A stretch of DNA of 64,000 nucleotides from Neoroseomonas alkaliterrae (GTDB taxonomy: Bacteria > Pseudomonadota > Alphaproteobacteria > Acetobacterales > Acetobacteraceae), in the NCBI RefSeq assembly GCF_014199195.1, contig NZ_JACIJE010000001.1, positions 558,001 through 622,000 of the forward strand, in the 5' to 3' direction. The stretch's first letter is position 1. Every line of letters starts with the position of its first letter. Of the stretch, positions 43,640 to 52,468 are shown in pieces. The notes under the pieces were generated by a model that worked only from the letters and a program-made list of their open reading frames with translations, was not told the DNA's origin and ran no database searches. Made by a program: the position numbers and the translations under genes.

Positions 43640-44536
43640 TCAGCCGCCCTCGCGCGCGGGGGCGGGCTCGGGCGAGGCCGCGTCGCGCGGGCGCGGCTGC
43701 TGCATCATCGCCCCCGTCATCGGGATGAAATAGACGCCGACATCCTTGCGGCTGCGCACCCGGCCGTCCGCGTCCTTGGTGTAGATGTAGAGGAACTGGC
43801 CGCGCCGGAAGGGCTGGCCGATGGGGATGACCATCCGCCCGCCGGGCTTGAGCTGCTGGATCAGCGCCGGCGGCACGTATTGGGCGGCGCAGGTCACGAT
43901 GATGACGTCGAAGCCGCCCTGCACCTCGGGCCAGCCGAAGAAGCCGTCGCCGACGCGGGTCTCGACATTGTTCAGCCCGAGCGGCGCGAAGATGCGCTGC
44001 ACGGCGGTGCCGAGCGGGTTGATGATCTCGACCGAATACTGCCTCGCCACGATGCGCGACAGCCACGCCGCCTGGAAGCCCGAGCCGGTGCCGATCTCGA
44101 GTGCGACATGCTCCGGCTTCGCCTGGCAGGCCTGGGTCATGTAGGCCTGCCCGAGATAGTCCGACAGCGCCGAGCCGTAGCCGATGCCCCAGGGCTTCGG
44201 ATCGGCTTCGTAGGCGTTCGCCGCGCCGTTCGACCGGCCTTCGTAGTTCCAGTGGAAGTATTCGCGCGGCAGCGCCTCGAAGCCGCGGACCACCGCAGGG
44301 TCGGCCTGGCCGAAGCGTTGGTTCAGATAGGCCTCGATCCGCCGCACCGCCGTCGCCTTGCGTGCCTGGATGGCGGCGAAGGCCTGTTCGGTGATGGTCG
44401 TGGCGCGGCCCGAGGCCTGCATCGCGGCAAGGTAGGCCTCGCGATTCCAGGCGCCCGCGCCCTGCGCGCGCAGCGCGGGCGGCGCGGCCAGCGCGGCCAG
44501 CGCACCGAGCAGGAGGGGGCGGCGGTCGAGCATCAT
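43640..44536 (-). CDS. Exported protein-L-isoaspartate O-methyltransferase family protein
   Basis: 298 residues. The C-terminal 200 residues are a PCMT domain: HVALEIGTGSGFQAAWLSRIV (SAM motif I), VETRVGDGFFGWPEVQGGFDVIIVTCAA, LIQQLKPGGRMVIPIG. The first 30 residues are an unusual signal peptide, LDRRPLLLGALAALAAPPALRAQ, with an Arg-Arg pair; ordinary PCMT is cytoplasmic. Starts by ATGA overlap with the stop of the spermidine-synthase-like gene, so the two act together. Target unknown. Confidence 0.85.
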   Translation of the reverse strand: MMLDRRPLLLGALAALAAPPALRAQGAGAWNREAYLAAMQASGRATTITEQAFAAIQARKATAVRRIEAYLNQRFGQADPAVVRGFEALPREYFHWNYEGRSNGAANAYEADPKPWGIGYGSALSDYLGQAYMTQACQAKPEHVALEIGTGSGFQAAWLSRIVARQYSVEIINPLGTAVQRIFAPLGLNNVETRVGDGFFGWPEVQGGFDVIIVTCAAQYVPPALIQQLKPGGRMVIPIGQPFRRGQFLYIYTKDADGRVRSRKDVGVYFIPMTGAMMQQPRPRDAASPEPAPAREGG

Positions 44537-46908
44537 GGTCGTTTTCCCGGCCAGGCGATGAGCGCTGCAGCGTAACAACACATTCCCGCCGCCAGAAGCC
44601 AGGACAATCCCGCGCCGTGGCCGAGAAGATTGGCGAGCGGCGTGGCGACGACGGAGAAGGCCCCGTTCAGCGCCCAGGCCCAGGGCAGCAGCCCCGCCCC
44701 CTCCTGCTGGAAGCGGTCGAGGCCGAGCGGGAACGGGAAACCCAGCGCGAGCGAGATCGGCGCCAGCGCCAGCACCAGCAGCGCCGCGCGCAGCGCCCAG
44801 GGCCAGTCGAGCGCCGCCAGCACCGCCCCGCGCACGCCGAGCAGCGCGAGCGCCGAGCAGCCCAGCGCCACCAGCACCGCCAGGCCCAGGGCGCGCCCCG
44901 GCGCGCGCACCCGCCCCGCCCACATCGCGCCCAGCCCCGAGAAGACGAGCATCGTCGTCAGCACCAGCGCGAAGCCCGAGGTGCGGTCGCCGAGCAGCAG
45001 CGCCGCATGCTCGATGAAGGCGATCTCGATCAGCAGGAAGCCGAGGCCGAGGGCGGGGAAATAGACCAGCGCCCGGCCCAGCACCGGCACCGGCACCCTG
45101 AGCGCGCCGCGCGCGGCCAGCGGCAGCAGCGAGACCACGAGCGCGAGCAGGATCGCCTGCGCCAGCACCGCCACATTCACGAGCAGCCCGATCTCCTGCT
45201 GCGGCAGGATCTCGATGCGCGCGAGTGCCGCGCCGAGCGAGGGCAGCCGCACCAGCGGCGAGAGCCAGGGCCGGTCCGCCGTCACCGGGGAGCGGTCGAA
45301 GGCGTCCGCGGGCGGCGTGCCGGCCAGCACCAGCGCCGCCTCCCGCGCCACCGCGTCCTGCGCCTCTCCGCCCTGGTCCACGGTGTCGCTCTCCAGCGAG
45401 ACGGGCGGCAGGTCGTTCCACACCTCGCGCCCTTCCGCCGCGAGGCCCGGCGCGTAGGAGAGGTCGAAGGAGCGTTCATCCGCGAAGGCGGCAAGCCGCT
45501 CCACGCGCGCCGCGTCGAAGGGCTCGCGCGCGATCAGCACGCGCAGGTTCCAGGCGCTGCGGATCACCGCGACATGGCGCTCGGGCTCGGCCGCGCCGGC
45601 CAGGCGCAGCGCCTCGCGCGCCGTGGCGAGCACGCGCACCGCATAGACCGGCAGTTCGCGGATGCCGATCGGCACCGAGACCATCCCGCCGGGCTCGAGC
45701 CGGGCGAGGAAGCCCGCCAGCGCCTCGGCCGTGTAGGCGGTGCGGTTCTGCTCGTCGGCGCCGAGGAAATCCCCCGCGATGTCCACGAGGTCGTAGCGCC
45801 CCGTCGCGGTCAGCGGATGCGCCGCGGCGATGCGGACCCGCGGATCCGGCGCCGGCGCCGGCGAGGGGCCGAGCCCGTGCGTGAGCGCGCGGCGGATCAC
45901 CGGCTCGGGCTCGATGACCGTGACCCGCGCCGCGCCGAGCGCGAGCGCCTCCGCCGCCCGGAACCCGCCCGCCGAGCCGAGCGCGAGCACGCGCGGCGCG
46001 TCGATCAGCACATAGGGCGCGGCATCGAGCGCGGCGCGCGCATGCGCCGCCTCCGGCTGCCCCATCGGCAGGGCGGCGATGCGCGCCCCGTCGCGATAGA
46101 GCCCGAAGCTGCGCGGCGGCGCCGGCAGGCCCATGGTGCCGGCATTGTTCGAGACGTCGGTGTCGAGGCGCTCGGTGAAGTTGTCGAGCAGCAGATAGAC
46201 GCCGCGCGGGGAGAGCACCTCGGCCACCACGCGGCTCTCGGGCACGTTGAGCGGCGCGTAGATGGGCTTGAACTCGTTCACCCGCGGCGCGGCGAGCGCG
46301 AGCACCGCCGCCTCGGTCGCCGCCAGCACCAGGAGCGCGGCGAGGCGCCAGGCCGTCCCGCCCGAGATCATCGCCGCCACCGCGAGCAGCGGCAGAAGTG
46401 CGGGCACCAGCGCGAAGGGATGCAGCACGAACATCAGCCCGAGCGCGAGCACCGCCCCCGTGCCTGCGCCGAGCAGGTCATAGCCATAGACCCGCCCCAC
46501 CTCGCCCGCATGCACGACGAAGTTGAGCGACACCGCGAGGCCGGCGAGGAAGAAGAAGGGGAACAGCGCGGCGTAGTAGAGCGCGATGTTCCACAACTGC
46601 GCCCCGGCGGTGGCGGGGTTCTGCAGTTCCAGCGGATTGAACCCGTTCAGCGTGACGCCGATCCAGCCCAGGCCGCCCGCCGCCAGCATCACCACCGGCA
46701 GCAGCGGCAGCAGCCAGCGCGCATGGCGCAGGAAGACCGCGCGCCCGATCACCATCACCACGCCAGATACGGCGAAGCCCGTCATGGCGATGGAAATGAC
46801 CCAGTAGCCATACTCGGACCACGAGGCGACGGCGAAGAAGCGCGTCAGCGCGATCTCCACGCCGACCGCCGCGCCGGCGATGAGGAACAGCGGGACCAGC
46901 GAATGCAT
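44533..46908 (-). CDS. Polytopic membrane protein with spermidine-synthase-like domain
   Basis: 791 residues: six or seven transmembrane helices (residues 1-220), a soluble spermidine/spermine-synthase-type Rossmann domain (about 290-520; VLALGSAGGFRAAEALALGA and VTVIEPEPVIRRAL correspond to SAM/dcSAM motifs I and II), then seven more helices to the C-terminus. The usual active-site Asp of true spermidine synthases is not evident. Starts one base from the hydrolase stop (TGATG) and is coupled to the PCMT gene. Related fused proteins are uncharacterised. Confidence 0.82.
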   Translation of the reverse strand: MHSLVPLFLIAGAAVGVEIALTRFFAVASWSEYGYWVISIAMTGFAVSGVVMVIGRAVFLRHARWLLPLLPVVMLAAGGLGWIGVTLNGFNPLELQNPATAGAQLWNIALYYAALFPFFFLAGLAVSLNFVVHAGEVGRVYGYDLLGAGTGAVLALGLMFVLHPFALVPALLPLLAVAAMISGGTAWRLAALLVLAATEAAVLALAAPRVNEFKPIYAPLNVPESRVVAEVLSPRGVYLLLDNFTERLDTDVSNNAGTMGLPAPPRSFGLYRDGARIAALPMGQPEAAHARAALDAAPYVLIDAPRVLALGSAGGFRAAEALALGAARVTVIEPEPVIRRALTHGLGPSPAPAPDPRVRIAAAHPLTATGRYDLVDIAGDFLGADEQNRTAYTAEALAGFLARLEPGGMVSVPIGIRELPVYAVRVLATAREALRLAGAAEPERHVAVIRSAWNLRVLIAREPFDAARVERLAAFADERSFDLSYAPGLAAEGREVWNDLPPVSLESDTVDQGGEAQDAVAREAALVLAGTPPADAFDRSPVTADRPWLSPLVRLPSLGAALARIEILPQQEIGLLVNVAVLAQAILLALVVSLLPLAARGALRVPVPVLGRALVYFPALGLGFLLIEIAFIEHAALLLGDRTSGFALVLTTMLVFSGLGAMWAGRVRAPGRALGLAVLVALGCSALALLGVRGAVLAALDWPWALRAALLVLALAPISLALGFPFPLGLDRFQQEGAGLLPWAWALNGAFSVVATPLANLLGHGAGLSWLLAAGMCCYAAALIAWPGKRP

Positions 46909-47921
46909 CAGGCCCAGGCCGCGCGGCGCGAGAGGAACTCCTCCACGGACGCATTGAAGCGCGCGGCCTCGTCCACGAACAGGGCATGGCCCGCGCCTTC
47001 GAAGACCTCGACCATCGGCTGCGGATGGCGCTGCGCCACCGCCTCCGCCTGGCCGCGCAGCCGAGGCGTCACGGCGTAGTAGAGCGGGCGCCGCACGGCA
47101 TAGAGGCTGTCCCGCCAGAACTCCCGCGGCCGCGGATAGGAGAGCAGGCGGATCGAGGCCTCCACCGGCATCCGCTGCGCCTCCCGCGCGATGCCGTCGA
47201 GATAGGCCGCGTCCTGCGGCGTGCGGTACATCGCCGCGACGAAGCCGCGCACCGTCGCATCGCGCCGCTGCCGCAGGTTCTGGAAGAAGCGCGAGGGGCG
47301 CGGCGGCGGCGGCGTGCCCTCGCCCACCGAATTGTCGATCAGCACCAGCCCCGCGATCCGCCCATCCCCGGCCATGTCCGCATAGGACAGGACATCCAGC
47401 ACGCCGAGCGACCACCCCGCCAGGACCACGCGCCCGCCACCGAGATGGGCCAGCAGGTCGCGCACATCCTGGCCGCGCCGGGTCGGCTCGTAGCCGTCGC
47501 GCGGCACCTCACTCTGCCCCTGCCCGCGCGGATCGAGCGCCACCACCCGCCAGCGCCGCGCCAAGGCCGCGATCTGCGGCGCGAAGATGCGCCCCGGCAT
47601 GCACCAGCCCGGCACGAACACCACCACCCGGCCCGACCCGGCCTCCAGATACCGCAGCCGCACGCCATCGCTCGTCCGGAACCAGCGCGCGACCTCGGCG
47701 GCACGCAAGGCGGGCGCGGCGAGGGCGCAGGCGGCGGTGATCAGGGCGAGGCGGCGCGGGATGGGGGATGGCGCGACGCGGGAGGGCTCTGCCCTCCCGC
47801 ACCCTCCCGCCAAGGGCCGAAAGGCCCTTGGAACCCAATCCCCGGTGTCCAGAGGCCTTTCGGCCTCTGGCGGGGGGTGCAGGGGGGCGGCGCCCCCCTG
47901 CGTCACGCCCTTCCCCGTCAC
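46908..47921 (-). CDS. Alpha/beta hydrolase, exported; N-terminus overlaps a palindrome cluster
   Basis: Alpha/beta hydrolase body from about residue 75 (VRLRYLEAGSGRVVVFVPGW) with nucleophile Ser in LAGWSLGVLDVLS, and conserved HALFVDEAARF (His) near the end. A signal peptide (RRLALITAACALAAPALRA) occurs at about residues 55-73, but no ATG or GTG lies close to it. The only GTG is at 47921, overlapping the recR stop by 4 bp, so residues 1-50 are encoded by the palindrome cluster at 47779-47901. A TTG at 47813 is the alternative. Operon partner of the spermidine-synthase-like gene. Confidence 0.78.
   Translation of the reverse strand: MTGKGVTQGGAAPLHPPPEAERPLDTGDWVPRAFRPLAGGCGRAEPSRVAPSPIPRRLALITAACALAAPALRAAEVARWFRTSDGVRLRYLEAGSGRVVVFVPGWCMPGRIFAPQIAALARRWRVVALDPRGQGQSEVPRDGYEPTRRGQDVRDLLAHLGGGRVVLAGWSLGVLDVLSYADMAGDGRIAGLVLIDNSVGEGTPPPPRPSRFFQNLRQRRDATVRGFVAAMYRTPQDAAYLDGIAREAQRMPVEASIRLLSYPRPREFWRDSLYAVRRPLYYAVTPRLRGQAEAVAQRHPQPMVEVFEGAGHALFVDEAARFNASVEEFLSRRAAWA
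47779..47901. repeat. Cluster of four extragenic hairpins (cluster 1)
   Basis: Four perfect palindromes in 123 bp: 47779-47799 (CGGGAGGGC arms, TCT loop), 47810-47831 (CCAAGGGCC arms, GAAA tetraloop), 47849-47870 (CCAGAGGCC arms, TTTC loop, GAAA on the other strand) and 47879-47901 (GCAGGGGGGC arms, GGC loop). The second is repeated exactly inverted at 54658-54679. A REP-like array inserted between recR and the hydrolase body. Confidence 0.85.
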
Positions 47922-48514
47922 AGCGGCCGCCGCGCCTTGAACGCCGCTGCCAGCGTGCCGTCGTCGAGCACGTCGAGCGCGCCGCCGATGGGCACGCCCT
48001 GGGCCAGGCGGGTGACGGTGGTGCCGGTCGGTTTCAGGCGGTCGGTCAGGTAGTGGGCGGTGGTGGCGCCGTCCACGGTGGCGGGGAGCGCGAGGATCAC
48101 TTCCTCGATGCCGTCCTCCTCGATCCGGCGCAGCAGCGGCGCGATGGAGAGATCCTCCGGGCCTGTGCCGCCGAGGGCCGAGAGCAGCCCGCCGAGCACA
48201 TGGTAGGTGCCGCGATGCGCGTGGGCGCGTTCCAGAGCCCAGAGATCCGCCACGCCTTCGACCACGCAGACGAGCCGCCGGTCGCGATGGGCGTCGCGGC
48301 AGATGCCGCAGGGCGAGGCGGTGTCGAGGTTGCCGCAGGTCTCGCAGGGCCGCACCGCTTCCGCGGCGTGCTGCAGCGCCTCGGCGAGCGGCAGCATGCG
48401 GCCTGCCGGGTCCATCAGCATCTTCAGCACGGCGCGCCGCGCGCTGCGCCGGCCGAGGCCGGGCAGGCGCGAGAGCAGCCCGATCAGGTGCTCGATGGGA
48501 TCGTTGGCGATCAT
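47918..48514 (-). CDS. recR: Recombination protein RecR
   Basis: 198 residues, full length: HhH start (PIEHLIGLLSRLPGLGRRSA), zinc finger CETCGNLDTASPCGICRD, and Toprim domain with VVEGVADLWALERA. Works with RecF and RecO in gap repair. Last conserved gene of the ffs-dnaX-ybaB-recR block. Its stop overlaps the GTG of the hydrolase ORF. Confidence 0.96.
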   Translation of the reverse strand: MIANDPIEHLIGLLSRLPGLGRRSARRAVLKMLMDPAGRMLPLAEALQHAAEAVRPCETCGNLDTASPCGICRDAHRDRRLVCVVEGVADLWALERAHAHRGTYHVLGGLLSALGGTGPEDLSIAPLLRRIEEDGIEEVILALPATVDGATTAHYLTDRLKPTGTTVTRLAQGVPIGGALDVLDDGTLAAAFKARRPL

Positions 48515-48528
48515 CCCCGCGGCGGGGC

Positions 48529-48852
48529 TCAGAACGGCAGCTTCATCCCCGGCGGCAGGGAGATGCCGGCGGTGGCCTTCTGCATCTCCTCGGCCATGGT
48601 GGCCTCCACCTTCTGCTTCGCGTCCGCATGGGCGGCGACGAGCAGGTCCTCCAGCACCTCGCGCTCGTCCGCGTTCATCAGGGAGGGGTCGATGGTCACG
48701 CGGCGCAGGTCGCCCTTGCCGGTCAGGCGCACCTTGACCATGCCGCCGCCGGAGGCGCCCTCCACCTCGGTCGCTTCCAGCTTCGCCTGCATCTCCTGCA
48801 TCCGCGCCTGCATCTGCTGCGCCTGCTTGAGCATGTTGCCGAGGTTCTTCAT
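48529..48852 (-). CDS. ybaB: YbaB/EbfC nucleoid-associated protein
   Basis: 107 residues: [20 protein letters not shown] coiled start, [20 protein letters not shown] core and [19 protein letters not shown]. Full length for the DNA-binding YbaB family. Lies between dnaX and recR as in many proteobacteria. The long frame upstream is an antisense-like extension and not part of the gene. Confidence 0.95.
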   Translation of the reverse strand: MKNLGNMLKQAQQMQARMQEMQAKLEATEVEGASGGGMVKVRLTGKGDLRRVTIDPSLMNADEREVLEDLLVAAHADAKQKVEATMAEEMQKATAGISLPPGMKLPF

Positions 48853-48869
48853 TGCGTCGTCAGCCTCAT

Positions 48870-50789
48870 TCAGTCGTCGGAAGGGGGTTCGTCGTCGTGA
48901 TCCCACGCCGATTCCGCCTCGGGCGGGGCGAAGTCGCGCGCCTCGGGGTCGTCGGGTTCGGCGGTGGCGGCGGCGGGGGTGAGCGGCAGGCCGTAATCGT
49001 CGGCGCCGGCATCGCGCACCGCCTCGATCGTCGCGCCCGGAAAGGCGGCGAGGATGGCCTGCACCAGCGGATGGCCGCGCGCGGCCTCGCGCCGGTCGGT
49101 CTCGGCGCTGCGGCCCTGTTCGGCGAGCGTCGGCTCGCCCTCCTCGTTGCTGACGGTGACGGTCCAGCGCGCGCCGGTGCGTTCGGCCAGCAGCGCGCTG
49201 AGTTGCGCGGCGAGGTCGCGCGGGGCCGAGGGGCGCGGGCGGATCTCGACACGCCCGGGCGAGACGCGCACGGGATGGACGTCGTGCAGCAGATGCGCGT
49301 GCAGCAGCGGCTTCACGCCGGAGGCGAGCGCCACCACCTCGCGCCATTCGCGCGGCTGCGGCGCGGCCGGGGCGGCGGCCGGCGCGGCGGAGGCGACGGC
49401 GCCGCCGCCCGCCATGGCGCGCAGCCCGGAACCGCCGCCGGCGGGCGCGGGGCGCGGCGCGGCCTCGCCGCCGCCGTCCTGCGTCAGCCGCTTCACGATC
49501 TCGCCCGGCGTCGGCAGGTCGGCCACATGCGCGAGGCGGATCAGCACCATCTCGGCCGCCGCGCGCCGGTCCACGCCTTCCTGCTGCACCTCGGCGATGC
49601 CCTTGAGCAGCATCTGCCAGGCGCGGCCGAGCACCGGCACCGAAAGCCGCATCGCCAGCGCCGCGCCGCGCGTGCGTTCCGCCTCCGGCAGCGACAGGTC
49701 GTCCTTGAGCGCGGGCGCGGCGCGGAAGCGCGTCAGCAGATGCGTCAGTTCCGCGAGGTCCTGCAGCACGCTCAGCGGATCCGCGCCCACCTCGTGCGTG
49801 CGGTCGAGGATGGCGAGCGCGGCGGCGATATCCCCGCCCATCACCGCCTCCATCAGGTCGAAGACCATGAAGCGGTCGGCGAGGCCGAGCATGTCGCGCA
49901 CGCCCTCGGCCGTGACCTTGCCCCCGCCCGCGAGCCCGATCGCCTGATCCAGCAGCGAGAGCCCGTCGCGCACCGAGCCGTCCGCCGCGCGCGCGACCAT
50001 GCCGAGCGCCTCGGGCTCGGCCTCGACCGCCTCCTTCTTCGCGATGCGGGCGAAATGCGCGCGCAGCATCTCGACCGGCACGCGGCGCAGCGAGAAGACC
50101 TGGCAGCGGCTGCGGATGGTGACCGGCACCTTGCGCAGCTCCGTCGTCGCCAGGATGAAGGTGACCGAGGGCGGCGGTTCCTCCAGCGACTTCAGCAGCG
50201 CGTTGAAGGCCTGGTCGGTCAGCATGTGGACCTCGTCCAGGATGAACACCTTCTGGCGTCCCTGGGCGGGGCGGAAGCGCAGGGCTTCCCTCAGTTCCCG
50301 GACATCGTCGATGCCACGGTTGGAGGCGGCGTCCATCTCCACCACGTCCGGGTGGCGGTCGGCCAGGATCGCCTTGCATTCGGGGCAGACGCCGCAGGGG
50401 TCGGCGGTGGGGCCGCCGGTGCCGTCGGGGCCGATGCAGTTCAGCGCGCGGGCGATGATGCGCGCGGTGGTGGTCTTGCCCACGCCGCGCACGCCGGTCA
50501 GCAGGAAGGCGTGATGCACGCGGCCCTGCGCGAAGGCGTTGCGCAGGGTGCGGACCAGGGCTTCCTGGCCGATCAGGTCGTCGAAATGCGTCGGGCGGTA
50601 TTTGCGCGCCAGGACCCGGTAGGGGCCGGACGGCGCGGCGACCGCCTTGGGCGCGGGCGGCGGGGCGGCGGCCGGCGCGGGCTCCCCGAACAGGCCCGGG
50701 CCTTCGGGCGGCGGGGGCTCGGGCAGGCCGTCCTCGGGCGCCGCGTCGGTCTCGTGCGATGCGGGGGAGCCGAGAAGGTCGGAAGCCAT
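48870..50789 (-). CDS. dnaX: DNA polymerase III subunit gamma/tau
   Basis: 639 residues: [20 protein letters not shown], Walker [10 protein letters not shown], zinc site [30 protein letters not shown] (Walker B, sensor), then domain III and an Ala/Pro-rich linker with a C-terminal tau domain. Clamp loader core of the replisome. Clear family match across the whole ATPase part. No programmed-frameshift signal was identified by eye. Confidence 0.96.
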   Translation of the reverse strand: MASDLLGSPASHETDAAPEDGLPEPPPPEGPGLFGEPAPAAAPPPAPKAVAAPSGPYRVLARKYRPTHFDDLIGQEALVRTLRNAFAQGRVHHAFLLTGVRGVGKTTTARIIARALNCIGPDGTGGPTADPCGVCPECKAILADRHPDVVEMDAASNRGIDDVRELREALRFRPAQGRQKVFILDEVHMLTDQAFNALLKSLEEPPPSVTFILATTELRKVPVTIRSRCQVFSLRRVPVEMLRAHFARIAKKEAVEAEPEALGMVARAADGSVRDGLSLLDQAIGLAGGGKVTAEGVRDMLGLADRFMVFDLMEAVMGGDIAAALAILDRTHEVGADPLSVLQDLAELTHLLTRFRAAPALKDDLSLPEAERTRGAALAMRLSVPVLGRAWQMLLKGIAEVQQEGVDRRAAAEMVLIRLAHVADLPTPGEIVKRLTQDGGGEAAPRPAPAGGGSGLRAMAGGGAVASAAPAAAPAAPQPREWREVVALASGVKPLLHAHLLHDVHPVRVSPGRVEIRPRPSAPRDLAAQLSALLAERTGARWTVTVSNEEGEPTLAEQGRSAETDRREAARGHPLVQAILAAFPGATIEAVRDAGADDYGLPLTPAAATAEPDDPEARDFAPPEAESAWDHDDEPPSDD

Positions 50790-50840
50790 GCTGTCCCTGG
50801 GGCGGCGCGGCCGCTCCGGGCCGGGGTGGCGAGACGGGGT

Positions 50841-50936
50841 GGAAGGCCGGCAAGCGACCCGGGCGAGAACCCGTTACGGCTGCTTCCTTCCGGACCTGAC
50901 CGGGTTGGCGGGGAGCCCGTCCGCCGCCGACCTTCC
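50841..50936 (-). ncRNA. ffs: Signal recognition particle RNA, small bacterial type (4.5S)
   Basis: On the minus strand the conserved SRP tip GGTCAGGTCCGGAAGGAAGC is present (the + strand reads its complement at 50877-50900). The ends pair: 5' GGAAGGTCGGC (from 50936) with 3' GCCGGCCTTCC (to 50841), giving a 96-nt hairpin of the normal size. Located just upstream of dnaX on the same strand, as in many alphaproteobacteria. Confidence 0.93.
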
Positions 50937-50942
50937 AAGGGC

Positions 50943-50973
50943 ATCATATCATGCGCGGCACCCCGCGCGCCAA
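50943..50973 (-). promoter_or_regulatory. Promoter of ffs
   Basis: TATGAT at 50943-50948 (minus strand) lies 6 nt before the RNA 5' end and is a good -10. TTGGCG at 50968-50973, 19 bp upstream, is a possible -35. The -10 is the only AT-rich stretch in the interval. Confidence 0.55.
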
Positions 50974-51055
50974 TGGGGGGTGGCACCCGGCGCGGCGCGG
51001 GCCGCGGGCACCCCCGATGGACGGGCGCGGGGCCGCGTGGCAGGGTCCGCGGCCC

Positions 51056-51979
51056 ATGCTGTCCATCCCCGCCAGCCGTCCCAACGCCTATACCTGCAGC
51101 CCGCTCGACCGCGCCGCCGACCGGCGGGAGGATGCCGGCTTCATCGCCGCCGCGCTGACCCACCCGGACACGCTCTTCGTCCCCGTCTGGCGGGCGCGCA
51201 GCCTGATGAAGGGCGTCGCGGAGGGGCACCCGGAAGCCGTGCTGCTGACCGGCGAGGCCGCCGAGGCGGTGCGCATGGCCGACGGCCCCTGGGCCTTCCT
51301 CGGCCTGTGGGAGGGCCGCCCGGTCTTCGCGGTGGATTGCTCCCACGCCGACGACCCGCTGCCGCTGCTGCCCGAGGGCATGGGCGCCTTCACCGACCTC
51401 CGCCAGGTCGCGGGGCTGCTGCCGCCGGGCGAGGCGGCGGTGCTCGCCCATGCCCGCGGCCTGATGCACTGGCGCGTGAAGCACCGCTTCTGCGGCGTCT
51501 GCGGCAGCCGCTGCGAGCCGCGCTCCGCCGGGCATGTCATGGTCTGCCAGGGTTGCGGCGCGCAGCACTTCCCGCGCACCGACCCCGCCGTGATCATGCT
51601 GGTGGTGCGCGAGGACGCCTGCCTGCTCGGCCATTCGCACCGCTTCCCCAACGTGACCATGTATTCGACGCTGGCCGGCTTCGTGGAACCGGGCGAGAGC
51701 CTGGAGGAGGCGGTGCGGCGGGAGGTGATGGAGGAAGCCGGCATCGCCGTCGGGCGTGTGCAGTATCACTCCTCCCAGCCCTGGCCCTTCCCCTCCTCCA
51801 TCATGCTCGGCTTTCACGCCGAGGCGCTGTCGGAGGAGATCCGGATAGACCCCGAGGAACTCAAGGATGCGCGCTGGTTCACGCGGGCCCAGATCCGCGA
51901 CCACCAGGCGCTCGGCTTCTCCCTGCCGCGCGCCGATTCGATCGCGCGCCGGCTGATCGAGGACTGGCTGCACGCATGA
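51056..51979 (+). CDS. nudC: NAD(+) diphosphatase NudC (deNADding-type Nudix hydrolase)
   Basis: 307 residues: N-terminal NUDIX-like domain, four-Cys zinc ribbon (CGVCGSRC ... CQGCG) at about residues 144-173, and the Nudix box GFVEPGESLEEAVRREVMEE followed by AGI. The motif SQPWPFPSSIMLGF is the SQPWPFPxS signature of NADH diphosphatases. Cleaves NADH or NAD caps to NMN and AMP. Start ATG 51056 chosen on family length; an ATG at 51017 is possible. Stop overlaps the small lipoprotein gene (ATGA). Confidence 0.93.
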   Translation: MLSIPASRPNAYTCSPLDRAADRREDAGFIAAALTHPDTLFVPVWRARSLMKGVAEGHPEAVLLTGEAAEAVRMADGPWAFLGLWEGRPVFAVDCSHADDPLPLLPEGMGAFTDLRQVAGLLPPGEAAVLAHARGLMHWRVKHRFCGVCGSRCEPRSAGHVMVCQGCGAQHFPRTDPAVIMLVVREDACLLGHSHRFPNVTMYSTLAGFVEPGESLEEAVRREVMEEAGIAVGRVQYHSSQPWPFPSSIMLGFHAEALSEEIRIDPEELKDARWFTRAQIRDHQALGFSLPRADSIARRLIEDWLHA

Positions 51980-52278
51980 TCCGCTCCCTCGCCCTCCTCG
52001 CCGCCATCGCCCTCGCCGCCTGCGAACAGGGCGGGGTGTGGGACAGCCTGCCGCGCGACGACAGCCCGGACGGGCGCGCCTGCCGCGAGGAGGCGGCCCG
52101 CGACCCCGAGGTGCGCCGCATCGCCAGCGCCCAGACGGGCGGGGTCAATCCCACGCAGGATGCGCGGGTGCGCCAGGAACTGATGGACGCGCTGCCGCGC
52201 GCCTGGAACGCCTGCATGCTGCGGCGCGGCGCGGCGCCGGCCGGCGGCGTCGAGCCGCTGCGCCGCCGCACCTTCTGA
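51976..52278 (+). CDS. Small lipoprotein of unknown function
   Basis: 100 residues: lipobox LAAC (Cys16), then a polar helical region (DDSPDGRACREEAARDPEVR ... ARVRQELMDALPRAWNACML) with two further Cys. No family recognised. ATG overlaps the nudC stop. Its TGA stop codon is the first three bases of extragenic palindrome copy C. Confidence 0.75.
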   Translation: MIRSLALLAAIALAACEQGGVWDSLPRDDSPDGRACREEAARDPEVRRIASAQTGGVNPTQDARVRQELMDALPRAWNACMLRRGAAPAGGVEPLRRRTF

Positions 52279-52332
52279 TACCCTGCGGGCAAAGCAGGAT
52301 CTGGTTCCGCGCGCGGCCGCCCCACCAGCCCC
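52276..52332. repeat. Extragenic palindrome, copy C (left arm plus 36-bp tail)
   Basis: TGATACCCTGCGGGCAAAG starts exactly at the stop codon of the preceding lipoprotein gene; the right arm is deleted and the left arm runs into the 36-bp tail (52297-52332), which is the exact inverse of 37429-37464. A truncated relative of copies A and B. Confidence 0.75.
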
Positions 52333-52337
52333 GCGCC

Positions 52338-52378
52338 ATACCAGCGTGTGAAGGGTTTGACCTTTCCCCCGCTGGAAT
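52338..52378. repeat. Extragenic palindrome adjacent to copy C
   Basis: Arms ATACCAGCG (52338-52346) and CGCTGGAAT (52370-52378) with inner AAGG (52351) and CCTT (52361) pairing. Centre is related to copy D at 38667. The remaining bases up to the DUF2244 stop at 52469 are GC-rich and featureless. Confidence 0.6.
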
Positions 52379-52468
52379 CAGGCGCGGCGCGCGCGGCTTC
52401 GGCCGCCCTCCGCCCGGGACCAGCCTTCCTTCCCGCGGTCGCATCCCCGGGCCTTGCGCCCGGCGGCA

